From positions 1 through 62,310 of the forward strand of contig NZ_JAANPA010000015.1 of the NCBI RefSeq assembly GCF_011320075.1: 62,310 nt of DNA. Direction: 5' to 3'. This stretch comes from Sphingosinicella sp. YJ22. GTDB lineage: Bacteria > Pseudomonadota > Alphaproteobacteria > Sphingomonadales > Sphingomonadaceae. The position numbers and the translations under genes were made by a program. The notes under the pieces are model-generated. The model ran no database searches, had not been told where the DNA came from, and saw only the letters and a list, made by a program, of their open reading frames with translations. How positions within the stretch are numbered: position 1 is the stretch's first letter; every line of letters starts with the position of its first letter. Shown piece after piece: positions 41,041 to 53,084 of this stretch.

Positions 41041-42083
41041 GCGCCGCACAACGCCTTCGCGATGCTGCCTGCGAGCGCATCCTGATCTTCGACGGCGCCT
41101 TCGGCACCCAGATCCAGAACAAGGGTCTCGTCGAGGCCGACTATCGCGGCGACCTCGATCTCGCCCGCGACCAGAAGGGCAATAACGACCTTCTGGCGAT
41201 CACCCGGCCGGACGTGGTCGACGAGATCACCCGCGCCTATCTCGCCGCCGGCGCCGACATGGTGTCGACCAACACGTTCAGCGCCAACCGCATCAGCCAG
41301 GCCGATTACGCCGCCGAGCATCTCGTCGCCGACATCAACCGCGAATCCGCGCGGATCGCCCGCGCCGCCGCGGACGATTTCCAGAAGCAGGACGGCCGCC
41401 CGCGCTTCGTCGCCGGAGCGATCGGCCCGACCAACAAGACGCTGTCGCTGTCGCCGGACGTCAACGATCCCGGCTTCCGCGAGATCGACTTCGACGAGCT
41501 GAAGGATGTCTATCGCGACCAGTGCGCGGCCCTGATCGAGGGCGGAGTCGATTTCATCCTCATCGAGACGATCTTCGACACATTGAATGCCAAGGCAGGC
41601 ATCATGGCCGCCAAGGAAGCAGCCCGGGAAGCCGGCCGCGACGTGCCGCTGATGATCTCGATGACCCTCACCGATCTGTCCGGGCGCAACCTGTCGGGTC
41701 ATACGGTCGAGGCCTTCTGGCACGCGGTGCGCCACGCCAGGCCGCTCACGATCGGCCTCAACTGCTCGTTCGGCGCGACCCAGCTGCGCCCGCACGTCCA
41801 GGCGCTGAGCGCGATCGCCGATACGTTGATACTGGCCTATCCCAATGCCGGCCTGCCCAACGAGCTCGGCGCCTATGACGAGCTTCCCGACGAGACCGCC
41901 GCCTTCGTTCGCGAATGGGCGGAGCTCGGCCTCGTCAACATCCTCGGCGGCTGCTGCGGCTCATCGCCCGCGCACATCGCCGCCATCGCCAAGGCGGTCG
42001 CCGGAATCTCTCCGCGCCGCGTCCCCGGCTGTCCGGGCGGAACCCGCCTCGCCGGCCTAGAGCCGATGACAATCGCCGCTTAG
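41037..42083 (+). CDS. metH: Methionine synthase, homocysteine-binding part
   Basis: The product has 348 residues and corresponds to the N-terminal homocysteine S-methyltransferase domain of Met[21 protein letters not shown] begins it; Zn-binding cysteines are in GLNCSFGAT and [14 protein letters not shown]. The other domains are in the next gene, so MetH is split, as in many alphaproteobacteria including Caulobacter. With MetH2 it moves the methyl group of 5-methyl-THF to homocysteine. An inverted repeat begins at its stop codon. Confidence 0.92.
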   Translation: MSAAQRLRDAACERILIFDGAFGTQIQNKGLVEADYRGDLDLARDQKGNNDLLAITRPDVVDEITRAYLAAGADMVSTNTFSANRISQADYAAEHLVADINRESARIARAAADDFQKQDGRPRFVAGAIGPTNKTLSLSPDVNDPGFREIDFDELKDVYRDQCAALIEGGVDFILIETIFDTLNAKAGIMAAKEAAREAGRDVPLMISMTLTDLSGRNLSGHTVEAFWHAVRHARPLTIGLNCSFGATQLRPHVQALSAIADTLILAYPNAGLPNELGAYDELPDETAAFVREWAELGLVNILGGCCGSSPAHIAAIAKAVAGISPRRVPGCPGGTRLAGLEPMTIAA

Positions 42084-42159
42084 CCCCTCTCCCCTTGCGG
42101 GAGAGGGAGGGGCCCGCCGCGAAGCGGTGGGAGGGTGAGGGCATGAGAATTGGAAGTCA

Positions 42160-44856
<2,697 letters not shown>

Positions 44857-44950
44857 CGAAGCCGGGCCGGATCGTCCCAGCCTGAACCACGGACGCGATT
44901 AACCCCCTTCGTGCATCGACGGCGTTGCCGCTTCATGTCACCCCGGCGGC

Positions 44951-45901
44951 ATGAGGAAGCTCGCTTTCGCCGTCTTGCTCGCGATCGCCGTGAGCCCGGG
45001 CCATGCCCAGTCGATCGGCGAGCCTGCCGCGCCGGTGTTCGTGGTGCAGGAGACGGGCGCCAGCTTCTTCACCCTGCAGGACGCGGTGCGCTCGATCGGC
45101 GAGGGGCGCGGCACCATCCGCATCCCGCCGGGGACCTACCAGGAATGCGCGGTGCAGGACGGCGGCGACATCGCCTATGTCGCCGAGCAAGCCGGCAGCG
45201 TCATCTTCGACATGGTCGCCTGCGAGCAGAAGGCGGCCTTGGTGCTCCGTGGCCGGTCGGCGACGGTCGAGGGCATCGTCTTCCAGAACATGGCGGTGCC
45301 CGACGGCAACGGCTCGGGCATCCGAGTCGAGCAAGGCGACCTCACCGTCCGCGAGAGCCTGTTCCGCAACAGCGAGAGCGGCATCCTGTCCGCCTCCGAC
45401 CCGGACGGCACGATCCGCGTCGAGCGCTCGACCTTCTCGGGGCTCGGCCGCTGCGACCGCGACCTCGACTGCGCTCATTCGATCTACGTCAACGGCTATG
45501 GCGCGCTGTCGATCGCCAACTCACGGTTCGAGCGCGGCACCGGTGGCCATTATGTGAAGAGCCGCGCGGCGCGGGTCGAGGTGGTCGATTCGAGCTTCGA
45601 CGACAGCGCCGGCCGCACCACCAACTACATGATCGACTTGCCCAACGGCGCCAGCGGCCTGATCGCCCGCAACGCCTTCGTGCAAGGTCGCGACAAGGAG
45701 AATTACAGCGCGTTCGTCGCCATTGCGTCGGAAGGGCTGGAGCATGACACGTCCGGCCTGGTCGTCGCGGACAACGAGGCGGAGCTGGTGCCGGGCCTCT
45801 ATCGTCGCACCGCGTTCGTCGCGGACTTGTCGGGAGCGCCGATCCGCCTCCAGGGCAACCGCCTCGGCCGCCAGATCACGGAGTTCGAGCGGCGCCAGTG
45901 A
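44951..45901 (+). CDS. Exported right-handed beta-helix protein
   Basis: The product has 316 residues. The signal peptide is LAFAVLLAIAVSPGHAQ. Repeated strands (VEGIVFQNMAV, LTVRESLFRNSESGILSA, IRVERSTFSGLGRCD, LSIANSRFERGTGGHYV) show a parallel beta-helix of the pectate-lyase/NosD type, starting with a TIRIPPGTYQECAV segment. Such folds bind or cleave polysaccharides or act as surface structures; no catalytic residues can be assigned. Four Cys could form disulfides, and a DsbD-like gene follows 36 bases away. Confidence 0.78.
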   Translation: MRKLAFAVLLAIAVSPGHAQSIGEPAAPVFVVQETGASFFTLQDAVRSIGEGRGTIRIPPGTYQECAVQDGGDIAYVAEQAGSVIFDMVACEQKAALVLRGRSATVEGIVFQNMAVPDGNGSGIRVEQGDLTVRESLFRNSESGILSASDPDGTIRVERSTFSGLGRCDRDLDCAHSIYVNGYGALSIANSRFERGTGGHYVKSRAARVEVVDSSFDDSAGRTTNYMIDLPNGASGLIARNAFVQGRDKENYSAFVAIASEGLEHDTSGLVVADNEAELVPGLYRRTAFVADLSGAPIRLQGNRLGRQITEFERRQ

Positions 45902-45937
45902 TGCAGTCGGCGGCGCAACTGCTATAGCGGGTGCGCA

Positions 45938-47965
45938 ATGATCCGCCTGCTCGCTTTCCTCCTCACCCTGCTGATCGCCGTTCCGGCCGCCGCGCAGCCA
46001 CTCGCCGCCGGCCGCAACCATATCGCCGCCGAGCTGGTCGCCGAGAGCGCGACGCCCGCCCCCGGCCAGAGCGTCACAATCGCTTTCTCCTTCACGCCGG
46101 AGCCGGGCTGGCACGGTTACTGGCTCAACCCCGGCGACGCGGGCCAGGCGGCGCGGGTGGAATGGCAGCTGCCGGACGGCGCGGAGGTCGGCGCGCTGCG
46201 CTACCCGGTGCCGGAACGGCTCATCATCCAGGGGCTGATGAACCATGTGTTCAACGGCCCCCACGCCTTCCTCGCGACGCTTCGGCTGCCCGCCGGGATC
46301 GCCCCCGGCACGGCGATCCCGGTGCGGGCGCGGATCGACTATCTCGCCTGCACCGACGAGATCTGCGTGCCCGAGCGCGCCAACCTCAGCCTGGACCTGC
46401 GCGCTGGCGATGGCAGCGTCGCCGGCGACCAGCGCACCCGCTTCGACGCCTGGCGCGCCGCCTTGCCGCGCCCGCTCGGCAGCGAAGGTGCCTTCGAGTT
46501 CCGGGACGGGCGCCTGCGGGTGGCGGTGCCGCTGCCGGCGTCGGTGGGGGTGAATGACCCGCACCTGTTCGCGGCCACCCCCAATGCCCTGATCTATGCC
46601 GCCGACCAGGCGATCAGCCGCAACGGCGATATGCTGATCGTGGAGACCCAGGCGGGAAGCCAGGCGAACGGCCTCGCCGGGTTCGAGGGGCTGATCGCCA
46701 TCGGCGAGGGCCAAGGGCTCGCCTTCGCGGCACGACCCGGACCGGTGCCGCCGGCCGGCGAGCCGATCCGCGCCGTCGTCTCCGGCGGGAGCGTAAGTCT
46801 GATCGTCGCCCTGCTCGGCGCGATCCTCGGCGGGCTGATCCTCAACATCATGCCGTGCGTCTTCCCGATCCTCAGCCTGAAGGCGCTGAGCCTCGCGCGG
46901 GCGGGCGAGACTCCGCAGAAGGCGCGGGCGGAGGCGCTCGCCTACAGCGCCGGAGTCATCGTCACCTGCCTTGCGCTTGGCGCCCTGCTGCTCGTCCTGC
47001 GTGCCAGCGGCGAGGCGGTGGGCTGGGCGTTCCAGCTTCAGGAGCCGCGCGTTGTGCTGCTGCTCCTGCTGCTGACCACCGCGGTGGCGCTCAACCTCGC
47101 CGGGCTGTTCCGCCTGCCCGGCCTGTCGCTCGACCGCGCCGACGGCGGCCGCACCAGCGCCTTCGCGACCGGCGCCCTCGCCGCCTTCGTCGCAACGCCG
47201 TGCACCGGCCCCTTCATGGCCGCGGCGCTCGGCGCGACGCTCGTTCTGCCGACGACCGGCGCGCTGGCGGTGTTCGGCGGCCTCGGCCTCGGCCTGGCGC
47301 TGCCCTTCCTGCTGCTCGGCTTCGTGCCCGCCCTGCGCCGCCGAATCCCGCGCCCCGGGCCGTGGATGGTGAAGATGCAGCGGCTGCTGTCGATCCCGAT
47401 GTTCCTGACCGCGCTCGGCCTCGCCTGGGTGCTCGGGCGGCAGACCGGCGTCGACGGCATGGCGCTCGGCCTCGCCGCCGCTCTCGCCCTCGGCCTGCTG
47501 CTGTGGTGGATCGGCGCGCGCAGCGAGCGGAACCACCGCCTCGCCGCCGCCGCGGCGATGGTCGCTGTGGTCGCAGGCTCGCTGCTGGTCGTCCGCACCG
47601 GCGAGACGGCGCCGCGCAGCTCGGCGACCCTGCTCGGCGCCGAGCCGTTCAGCGAAACACGGCTCTCAGCCCTCCGCGCCGAGCGACGGCCGGTCTTCGT
47701 CTATTTCACCGCCGACTGGTGCCTGAGCTGCAAGGTCAACGAGCGCGGACCGCTGGCGAGCGCCGCGGTCACCGAAGCGTTCCGCGCCAAGGGCGTCCGA
47801 GTCCTCGAAGGCGACTGGACTCTGGGCGACGCCGAGATCGGCCGCTTCCTCGAACGCCACGGCCGCTCGGGGGTGCCCCTCTATCTCTACTACGCGCCCG
47901 GCCGGGAGCCGCTGGTGCTCCCGCAAATCCTGACCGCCAGCGCCCTAACCGCGCTCGCTGGCTGA
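45938..47965 (+). CDS. Thiol:disulfide interchange protein, DsbD/ScsB family
   Basis: The product has 675 residues. A signal peptide precedes a periplasmic N-domain with Cys in IDYLACTDEICVPE. A membrane domain of about eight segments contains redox Cys in NIMPCVFPILSLKAL and ATPCTGPFMAAALG. The C-terminal thioredoxin fold has the motif ADWCLSCKVNE (CxxC as CLSC). It passes electrons from cytoplasmic thioredoxin to periplasmic substrates. The C-terminus converges with the amidohydrolase gene, overlapping 21 bases. Confidence 0.93.
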   Translation: MIRLLAFLLTLLIAVPAAAQPLAAGRNHIAAELVAESATPAPGQSVTIAFSFTPEPGWHGYWLNPGDAGQAARVEWQLPDGAEVGALRYPVPERLIIQGLMNHVFNGPHAFLATLRLPAGIAPGTAIPVRARIDYLACTDEICVPERANLSLDLRAGDGSVAGDQRTRFDAWRAALPRPLGSEGAFEFRDGRLRVAVPLPASVGVNDPHLFAATPNALIYAADQAISRNGDMLIVETQAGSQANGLAGFEGLIAIGEGQGLAFAARPGPVPPAGEPIRAVVSGGSVSLIVALLGAILGGLILNIMPCVFPILSLKALSLARAGETPQKARAEALAYSAGVIVTCLALGALLLVLRASGEAVGWAFQLQEPRVVLLLLLLTTAVALNLAGLFRLPGLSLDRADGGRTSAFATGALAAFVATPCTGPFMAAALGATLVLPTTGALAVFGGLGLGLALPFLLLGFVPALRRRIPRPGPWMVKMQRLLSIPMFLTALGLAWVLGRQTGVDGMALGLAAALALGLLLWWIGARSERNHRLAAAAAMVAVVAGSLLVVRTGETAPRSSATLLGAEPFSETRLSALRAERRPVFVYFTADWCLSCKVNERGPLASAAVTEAFRAKGVRVLEGDWTLGDAEIGRFLERHGRSGVPLYLYYAPGREPLVLPQILTASALTALAG

Positions 47966-49621
47966 GGTGCCGTCCGACCACACCCGCTCGCCGCCGATCC
48001 AGGTCTCGATCACCCGGGTGTCGCGCACCTGCTGCTGGTCCATCCCATCGAAGATGTCGCGGTCGATGAAGATGAAGTCGGCGTACCGGCCCGGCTGGAG
48101 GCTGCCGATCCGATCCTCGGCGAATCCGGCATAGGCGGCGCCGGCGGTGAAGGCGGCGAGCGCCTCCTCAAGCGACAGCCGCTGCGCCGGAAGCCAGCCG
48201 CCCGGCGGACGCCCCTGGGCGTCCTCGCGGCTCATTCCGGCGGCGAGGCCGTGGAACGGATTGGGGCTCTCGACCGGAAAGTCGGAGCCGAAGGCGAGCC
48301 GAGCGCCATTGTCGAGCATCGAGCGCCAGGCATAGGCGCCTCCGAGCCTCGGCAGGCCCATCCGCGCCTCGGCCATGTGCATGTCGCTGGTCTGGTGGAC
48401 CGGCTGCATCGACGCGATGATGCCGTTGCGGCCGAAGCGCGCCAGGTCGGCGGGGTCGACGATCTGGGCATGCTCGATCCGCCAGCGCCGGTCGCCCGGG
48501 AACAGCGGCGCAAGCGCCTCGATCGCGCCCAGCAGCTGGGCGTTGGCAGCGTCGCCGATCGCATGGGTCGCGACCTGAAAGCCGCCGCTCGCCGCGGCTT
48601 CCATCTGCGCGCGCAGCTGCGCGTCCGTCAAAAAGCCGAGGCCGTGCTGGCCCGGCGCGTCGCGATAATCATGCTTGAGCCAGGCGCCGCGCGAGCCGAG
48701 CGCGCCGTCCGAGTAGATCTTGATCCCGCCCATGCGCAGCCGGCCGCCATAGAGCCACGGCGTCGGCCCGTTAGGCGCGACCGTGCGCAGCGCGTCGAGG
48801 CTGCTCGCATAGCTCATGACTCGAAGCTGCAGCCGGCCCGCCTCGCCGGCACGGCTCATGGTCTGCCAGTCCTCGACGCTGGTGCCCATGTCGGCGGCGG
48901 CGGTGATCCCGGTCGACAGAAGCAACCGCTGCGCCTCGGCCAAGGCGCGGTCGCGCTGTTCGGCGGTCGGCGCCGGCACGTGGCGCTGGATCAGCTGCTC
49001 GGCGGCGTCGACGAAGATTCCCGACGGCTGGCCGCCGACCTGCTCGATCCGCCCGCCCTCCGGCGACTGGGTCGCGGCGGTGATCCCGGCGGCGCGCATC
49101 GCCGCGCTGTTCGCCCAGCCGGCATGGCCGTCGACGCGGCCGAGCCACACCGGCCGGTCGGACACGGCGGAGTCGAGATCGGCGGCGGTGGGGAAGCGGC
49201 CGAGGCCCCAGCGCTCCTGGTTCCAGCCGCGCCCGATGATCCAGGGCAGGTCCGGATTGGCCGCGGCATAGGCGCGGATCCGCGCCTGCGCCTCGGCGAG
49301 GCTGGTCGTGTCGCTGAGGTCGAGCTGAAGCGCCGCCGTGCCGAGCCCCATCACATGGCCGTGAGCATCGATCAGGCCCGGGATGAGCGTGCGTCCGCGC
49401 CCGTCGATGCGCGGGGCGGTAACCGGCATCATCGGCCGCGCCTCTCCCTGGCGCAGCAGGCTCGAGACTCGGCCGTTGGTGTCGATCACCATTCCGGTGA
49501 ACCGTTCGAGGCGGCCGTCGGCGCCGATCGTGTAGCCGTTGACGTTGTTGACCAGGGTCTGGGCGGAAGCCGGCGCGGCGAGGCCGGCCAGGGCGAGGAG
49601 GGCGAGGAGGAAGCGGGTCAT
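47945..49621 (-). CDS. Exported amidohydrolase, YtcJ-like
   Basis: The product has 558 residues. A signal peptide (FLLALLALAGLAAPASA) indicates export. Metal-site motifs are LIPGLIDAHGHVMGLG (HxH), ATHAIGDAAN, RIEHAQIV and LAFGSDFPVESPNPF, matching the amidohydrolase_3/YtcJ family. These enzymes hydrolyse amide or related bonds with bound metal, but substrates are mostly unknown. It is transcribed towards dsbD and diverges from the threonine ammonia-lyase gene, with 57 bases between starts. Confidence 0.9.
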   Translation of the reverse strand: MTRFLLALLALAGLAAPASAQTLVNNVNGYTIGADGRLERFTGMVIDTNGRVSSLLRQGEARPMMPVTAPRIDGRGRTLIPGLIDAHGHVMGLGTAALQLDLSDTTSLAEAQARIRAYAAANPDLPWIIGRGWNQERWGLGRFPTAADLDSAVSDRPVWLGRVDGHAGWANSAAMRAAGITAATQSPEGGRIEQVGGQPSGIFVDAAEQLIQRHVPAPTAEQRDRALAEAQRLLLSTGITAAADMGTSVEDWQTMSRAGEAGRLQLRVMSYASSLDALRTVAPNGPTPWLYGGRLRMGGIKIYSDGALGSRGAWLKHDYRDAPGQHGLGFLTDAQLRAQMEAAASGGFQVATHAIGDAANAQLLGAIEALAPLFPGDRRWRIEHAQIVDPADLARFGRNGIIASMQPVHQTSDMHMAEARMGLPRLGGAYAWRSMLDNGARLAFGSDFPVESPNPFHGLAAGMSREDAQGRPPGGWLPAQRLSLEEALAAFTAGAAYAGFAEDRIGSLQPGRYADFIFIDRDIFDGMDQQQVRDTRVIETWIGGERVWSDGTSASERG

Positions 49622-49678
49622 GCCGGGGGCTTATCCGCTGTTTGCGCGGGCCGCCAGATGGGTCTAGACGGCGCCCCC

Positions 49679-50920
49679 ATGGCCCGAACCGCCGCGAGCG
49701 TCACCGAACTCCCCGTCACCATCGCAGACGTCGAAGCCGCCGCCGGGCGGATCGAAGGCGCGGTCGTGCAGACCCCGACCCTGCTCAGCCGCACCCTGTC
49801 CGAGCGCACCGGCGCGACCGTCTACGTGAAGCTGGAGAATCTCCAGTTCACCGGTGCCTACAAGGAGCGCGGCGCGCTGAACCGCCTGCTCCAGCTCAGC
49901 GAGGAGCAGAAGAGTCGCGGGGTGATCGCGGCCTCGGCCGGCAACCACGCCCAGGGACTTGCCTATCACGCGCGCCGCCTCGGCATCCCCGCGACCATCG
50001 TGATGCCGGCGCCGACGCCGTCGGTGAAGGTGTCGCAGACCGAGCGGTTCGGCGCCGAGATCGTGCTGGAAGGCGAGACATTCGACGAGGCGCTCGCCTG
50101 CGCCCTGCGTATCCAGGAAGAGCGCGGCCTCACCTTCGTGCCGCCGTTCGATGACCCCTATATCATCGCCGGCGCCGGCACCGTCGGCCTCGAGATGATG
50201 ACCGAACAGCCCGACCTCGACGTGCTCGTCGTGCCAATCGGCGGCGGCGGCCTCATTTCGGGCATCGCCATCGCCGCGAAGGCGATGAATCCCGATATCG
50301 AGGTGATCGGGGTCCAGGCCGAGCTGTTCCCGTCGATGTTCTGCAAGGTCACCGGCGAGAAGCGTCCCTGCGTCGGCGACACCATCGCCGAGGGCATCGC
50401 GGTCAAGCGCCCGGGCGCGCTCACCGGCCAGATCGTGGACGCCCTGGTCGACGAGATCTTGCTGGTCCCCGAACGCGACCTCGAGACCGCGGTCAGTCTG
50501 CTCATCCAGTTGGAACGCACGGTCGCCGAGGGCGCGGGAGCCGCCGGCCTCGCCGCGCTCCTGACGCATCCTGAGCGGTTCGCCGGGCGCAAAGTCGGTG
50601 TCGTCGTCACCGGCGGCAATATCGACACGCGCCTTCTCGCCACCGTACTGCTGCGCGACCTCGCGCGGCAGGGCCGCATGACCCGCCTTCGAATCCAGAT
50701 CCACGACCGCCCGGGCGCGATGTTCGGCGTCGTGCGGCTGTTCGAGAAGCACCAGGTCAACATCATCGAGATCGACCATCAGCGCATCTTCACCAAGCTG
50801 CCGGCCAAGGACGCCTTCATCGAGATCGAGTGCGAGGCCCGCGACACCGGCCAGCTCGACCGAATGATCGAGGACATCCGCGCGTCCGGTCTCAACGTCG
50901 AACCGGTAGCGATCGACTGA
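49679..50920 (+). CDS. ilvA: Threonine ammonia-lyase with ACT domain
   Basis: The product has 413 residues. ATG 49679 is chosen over the long open frame upstream, which is antisense to the amidohydrolase. Pyridoxal phosphate binds at Lys62 (FTGAYKERGALNRLL), and GGGGLISGIAIAAKAM is the phosphate loop. Residues about 335-413 form a single ACT domain (RIQIHDRPGAMFGVVRLFEK). The 400-residue, one-ACT form is the typical alphaproteobacterial type. It deaminates threonine to 2-oxobutanoate for isoleucine synthesis or catabolism; the ACT suggests amino-acid feedback. Confidence 0.93.
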   Translation: MARTAASVTELPVTIADVEAAAGRIEGAVVQTPTLLSRTLSERTGATVYVKLENLQFTGAYKERGALNRLLQLSEEQKSRGVIAASAGNHAQGLAYHARRLGIPATIVMPAPTPSVKVSQTERFGAEIVLEGETFDEALACALRIQEERGLTFVPPFDDPYIIAGAGTVGLEMMTEQPDLDVLVVPIGGGGLISGIAIAAKAMNPDIEVIGVQAELFPSMFCKVTGEKRPCVGDTIAEGIAVKRPGALTGQIVDALVDEILLVPERDLETAVSLLIQLERTVAEGAGAAGLAALLTHPERFAGRKVGVVVTGGNIDTRLLATVLLRDLARQGRMTRLRIQIHDRPGAMFGVVRLFEKHQVNIIEIDHQRIFTKLPAKDAFIEIECEARDTGQLDRMIEDIRASGLNVEPVAID

Positions 50921-51047
50921 GATTCAGTCCCCGCGCGGGACGTTAGGCAAAGGCTGGGGATAAGCGGCTTTCTTTCGCTTTCCAGCGACTCGCGTTGACA
51001 CCATAATGTGCCGGTAACCGTTCCTCTCGCAAAGGGCTGGAGACCAG

Positions 51048-51821
51048 GTGAGCGCACCGTTCCGCTTCCCCCGTTTCTTCGTCACCACGCCCTCGCCGTG
51101 TCCATATCTCGTGGGCAAGACCGAGCGGAAGGTGTTCACGGAGCTGTCGGGCCCGCATTCGGACGAGCTCAACGACGCGCTCGGCCGCATCGGCTTCCGG
51201 CGCAGCCAGAACGTCGCCTACCGGCCCAGCTGCATCGATTGCGCCGCCTGCGTGTCGGTCCGCGTCGTCGCCTCTGAATTCCAGGCGAACCACAGCCAGA
51301 AGCGCACGCTGAAGCGCCACGCCGACCTCGAGGTCACCGCCTGCAAGCCGTGGGCGACCAGCGAGCAATATGAGCTTCTGCGCCGCTATCTCCACGCCCG
51401 CCACCCGCAGGGCGGCATGGTCGAGATGGATGAGCACGACTTCTCCGACATGGTCGAGCAGTCTCCGGTGCGCACCTTCATCATCGAATATCGCGAGCCG
51501 TCGGTGGACGACGTTCCCGGCAAGCTCGTCGGCGCGTGCCTGACCGACCAGCAGGCCGACGGGCTGTCGATGATATACAGCTTCTTCGATCCCGAGGCGG
51601 AAGGACGACCGGGCCTCGGCACCTTCATCATCCTCGACCATATCGTCCGCGCGGCGCGCGCGGCCCTGCCCTATGTCTATCTCGGCTATTGGGTCGAGGA
51701 TTCGCGGCGCATGGCCTACAAGTCGCGCTTCCGCCCGATCGAGAAGCTCGGCCCCAACGGCTGGCACCGCTTCGACCCGGAACAGCGCGAGCTTCCGCTC
51801 GCGGAGGCGGTCACCGCCTAA
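51048..51821 (+). CDS. bpt: Aminoacyl-tRNA-protein transferase (Bpt/Ate)
   Basis: The product has 257 residues from a GTG start. [18 protein letters not shown], the cysteine motif [15 protein letters not shown] and [20 protein letters not shown] match the ATE1-like transferases. Bacterial Bpt adds leucine from Leu-tRNA to proteins with N-terminal Asp or Glu, marking them for ClpAPS; some alphaproteobacterial members are named arginyltransferase. The choice between Leu and Arg cannot be made from the sequence. Confidence 0.92.
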   Translation: MSAPFRFPRFFVTTPSPCPYLVGKTERKVFTELSGPHSDELNDALGRIGFRRSQNVAYRPSCIDCAACVSVRVVASEFQANHSQKRTLKRHADLEVTACKPWATSEQYELLRRYLHARHPQGGMVEMDEHDFSDMVEQSPVRTFIIEYREPSVDDVPGKLVGACLTDQQADGLSMIYSFFDPEAEGRPGLGTFIILDHIVRAARAALPYVYLGYWVEDSRRMAYKSRFRPIEKLGPNGWHRFDPEQRELPLAEAVTA

Positions 51822-51824
51822 GGT

Positions 51825-52487
51825 TTAGGATCCCGCGGTTTGCGGGGTCGGCGTGCGGCGCGACGCCGCGAGAGCGTCGGTGAGATCGCGCGCCTGGTTG
51901 CTGTCCTCGCCATATTTCGTCCGCGCAGCGGCCAGGCCGCGCTCCAGCTCGGCAGTAAGCTCGGGCAGGCGCGACACGCGGTTGAGGAAGATCGCCAGCT
52001 CCAGCAGCGACTCCAGGGTCTGGACATGGTCGAGGCCAAGCACCCGCTCACGCGCGCCGTAGACCCGGCGCAGAAGCGGCTCAGCGTCCTCATATTGGCG
52101 CTGCTGGAAGAACAGCTGGCCGAGGTTGGCGAGCGCGTTCAGCGTTTCCGGGTCGTTGGGCCCGGCGACGCGCTCGAGCCCCGCCGAAGCCTCCAGTGCG
52201 AGCGGAAGAGCCGCCGCATAGTCGCCCTGCAGATAGTGGATCACCGCGATGTCGTTCATCGCCTGGAAGGTCAGTCGATGAGTCCGGCCTAGCCGCCGCT
52301 CTGCGACCGACCGCGCTTCAGTCGAAAGGCGCAGCGCCTCGGCAAAATTGCCGGAGCCGAAGGCCTGGCGGGCCTGGTCGTTGATCGAACGGAAGGCCGC
52401 CTCTGCCGAACGGGGCTGCGCATGAACGGAAGGCGCCGCCACACAGGCGAGCAGGATGGGCAGGATCTTGATGATTTTGAATTGCAT
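51825..52487 (-). CDS. Exported tetratricopeptide-repeat protein
   Basis: The product has 220 residues. A signal peptide ends in VAAPSVHAQ. Three or four TPR-like units of the kinesin-light-chain type follow (GNFAEALRLSTEARSVAERR, GDYAAALPLALEASAGLERV, RQYEDAEPLLRRVYGARERV). TPR proteins scaffold protein complexes, so the protein is probably a periplasmic adaptor. It converges with bpt, with three bases between the stops. Its divergent neighbour is the RidA gene. Confidence 0.82.
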   Translation of the reverse strand: MQFKIIKILPILLACVAAPSVHAQPRSAEAAFRSINDQARQAFGSGNFAEALRLSTEARSVAERRLGRTHRLTFQAMNDIAVIHYLQGDYAAALPLALEASAGLERVAGPNDPETLNALANLGQLFFQQRQYEDAEPLLRRVYGARERVLGLDHVQTLESLLELAIFLNRVSRLPELTAELERGLAAARTKYGEDSNQARDLTDALAASRRTPTPQTAGS

Positions 52488-52584
52488 CGGCCCGACATGC
52501 GGCCCCGCGCGGCGAAGCGCAAGCGCGAGAGACGCTGGCAGTGTCCGCGCAACCGGTTACAACGGTGCGCCAAAGGGGAAGACG

Positions 52585-53070
52585 ATGCGCCACCTGGTGA
52601 TCGCGGGACTGCTGCTCGCCGGCACCGATCCGGCCGCCGCCCAGGAAATCCGGCGGGTCGTGCCGGAGCGCGCGCCGATCGCCGATTCGGTAGAAGTGCC
52701 GGCGGGAAGCCGGCTGGTCTATGTCAGCGGCACCGTTCCCGGCATCGCCGATCCGTCCGCGCCCGAGGGCAGTGCCGAGCGCTACGGCGACACCGCAACC
52801 CAGACCCGGTCGGTCCTGCGCACCATCGAGCAGCGCCTTGGCGAGCACGGCCTCGGCCTTGGCGACGTCGTCATGATGCGCGTGTTCCTGGTCGCGCCGC
52901 CGGGGCAGGCGCGGATGGACTTCCCCGGCATGATGACCGCCTATCGCGAGTTTTTCGGGACGGCCGCGCAGCCCAATGTGCCGGCGCGCTCGACCATGCA
53001 GGTGGCCGGGCTGGTGGTGCCGGGCTGGCTGGTCGAGATCGAGGTGACGGCGGCCGCGCGGCCGCGCTGA
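52585..53070 (+). CDS. Exported RidA/YjgF-family protein
   Basis: The product has 161 residues. A Sec signal (MRHLVIAGLLLAGTDPAAAQ) places it in the periplasm. The RidA fold is seen in GSRLVYVSGTVPGIADPSAP, ATQTRSVLRTIEQRLGEHGL and PARSTMQVAGLVVPGWLVEI; the conserved Arg of the RidA pocket lies in VPARSTM. Cytoplasmic RidA hydrolyses reactive imines or enamines. It precedes an exported amine oxidase by 14 bases, whose imine product would be a natural substrate. Confidence 0.85.
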   Translation: MRHLVIAGLLLAGTDPAAAQEIRRVVPERAPIADSVEVPAGSRLVYVSGTVPGIADPSAPEGSAERYGDTATQTRSVLRTIEQRLGEHGLGLGDVVMMRVFLVAPPGQARMDFPGMMTAYREFFGTAAQPNVPARSTMQVAGLVVPGWLVEIEVTAAARPR

Positions 53071-53084
53071 GGGGGGGGAGCCAA

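Noticed and set aside
48251..49678. A 5' extension of the threonine ammonia-lyase
   Set aside because: It is antisense to the amidohydrolase, and ATG 49679 matches the family's normal N-terminus.
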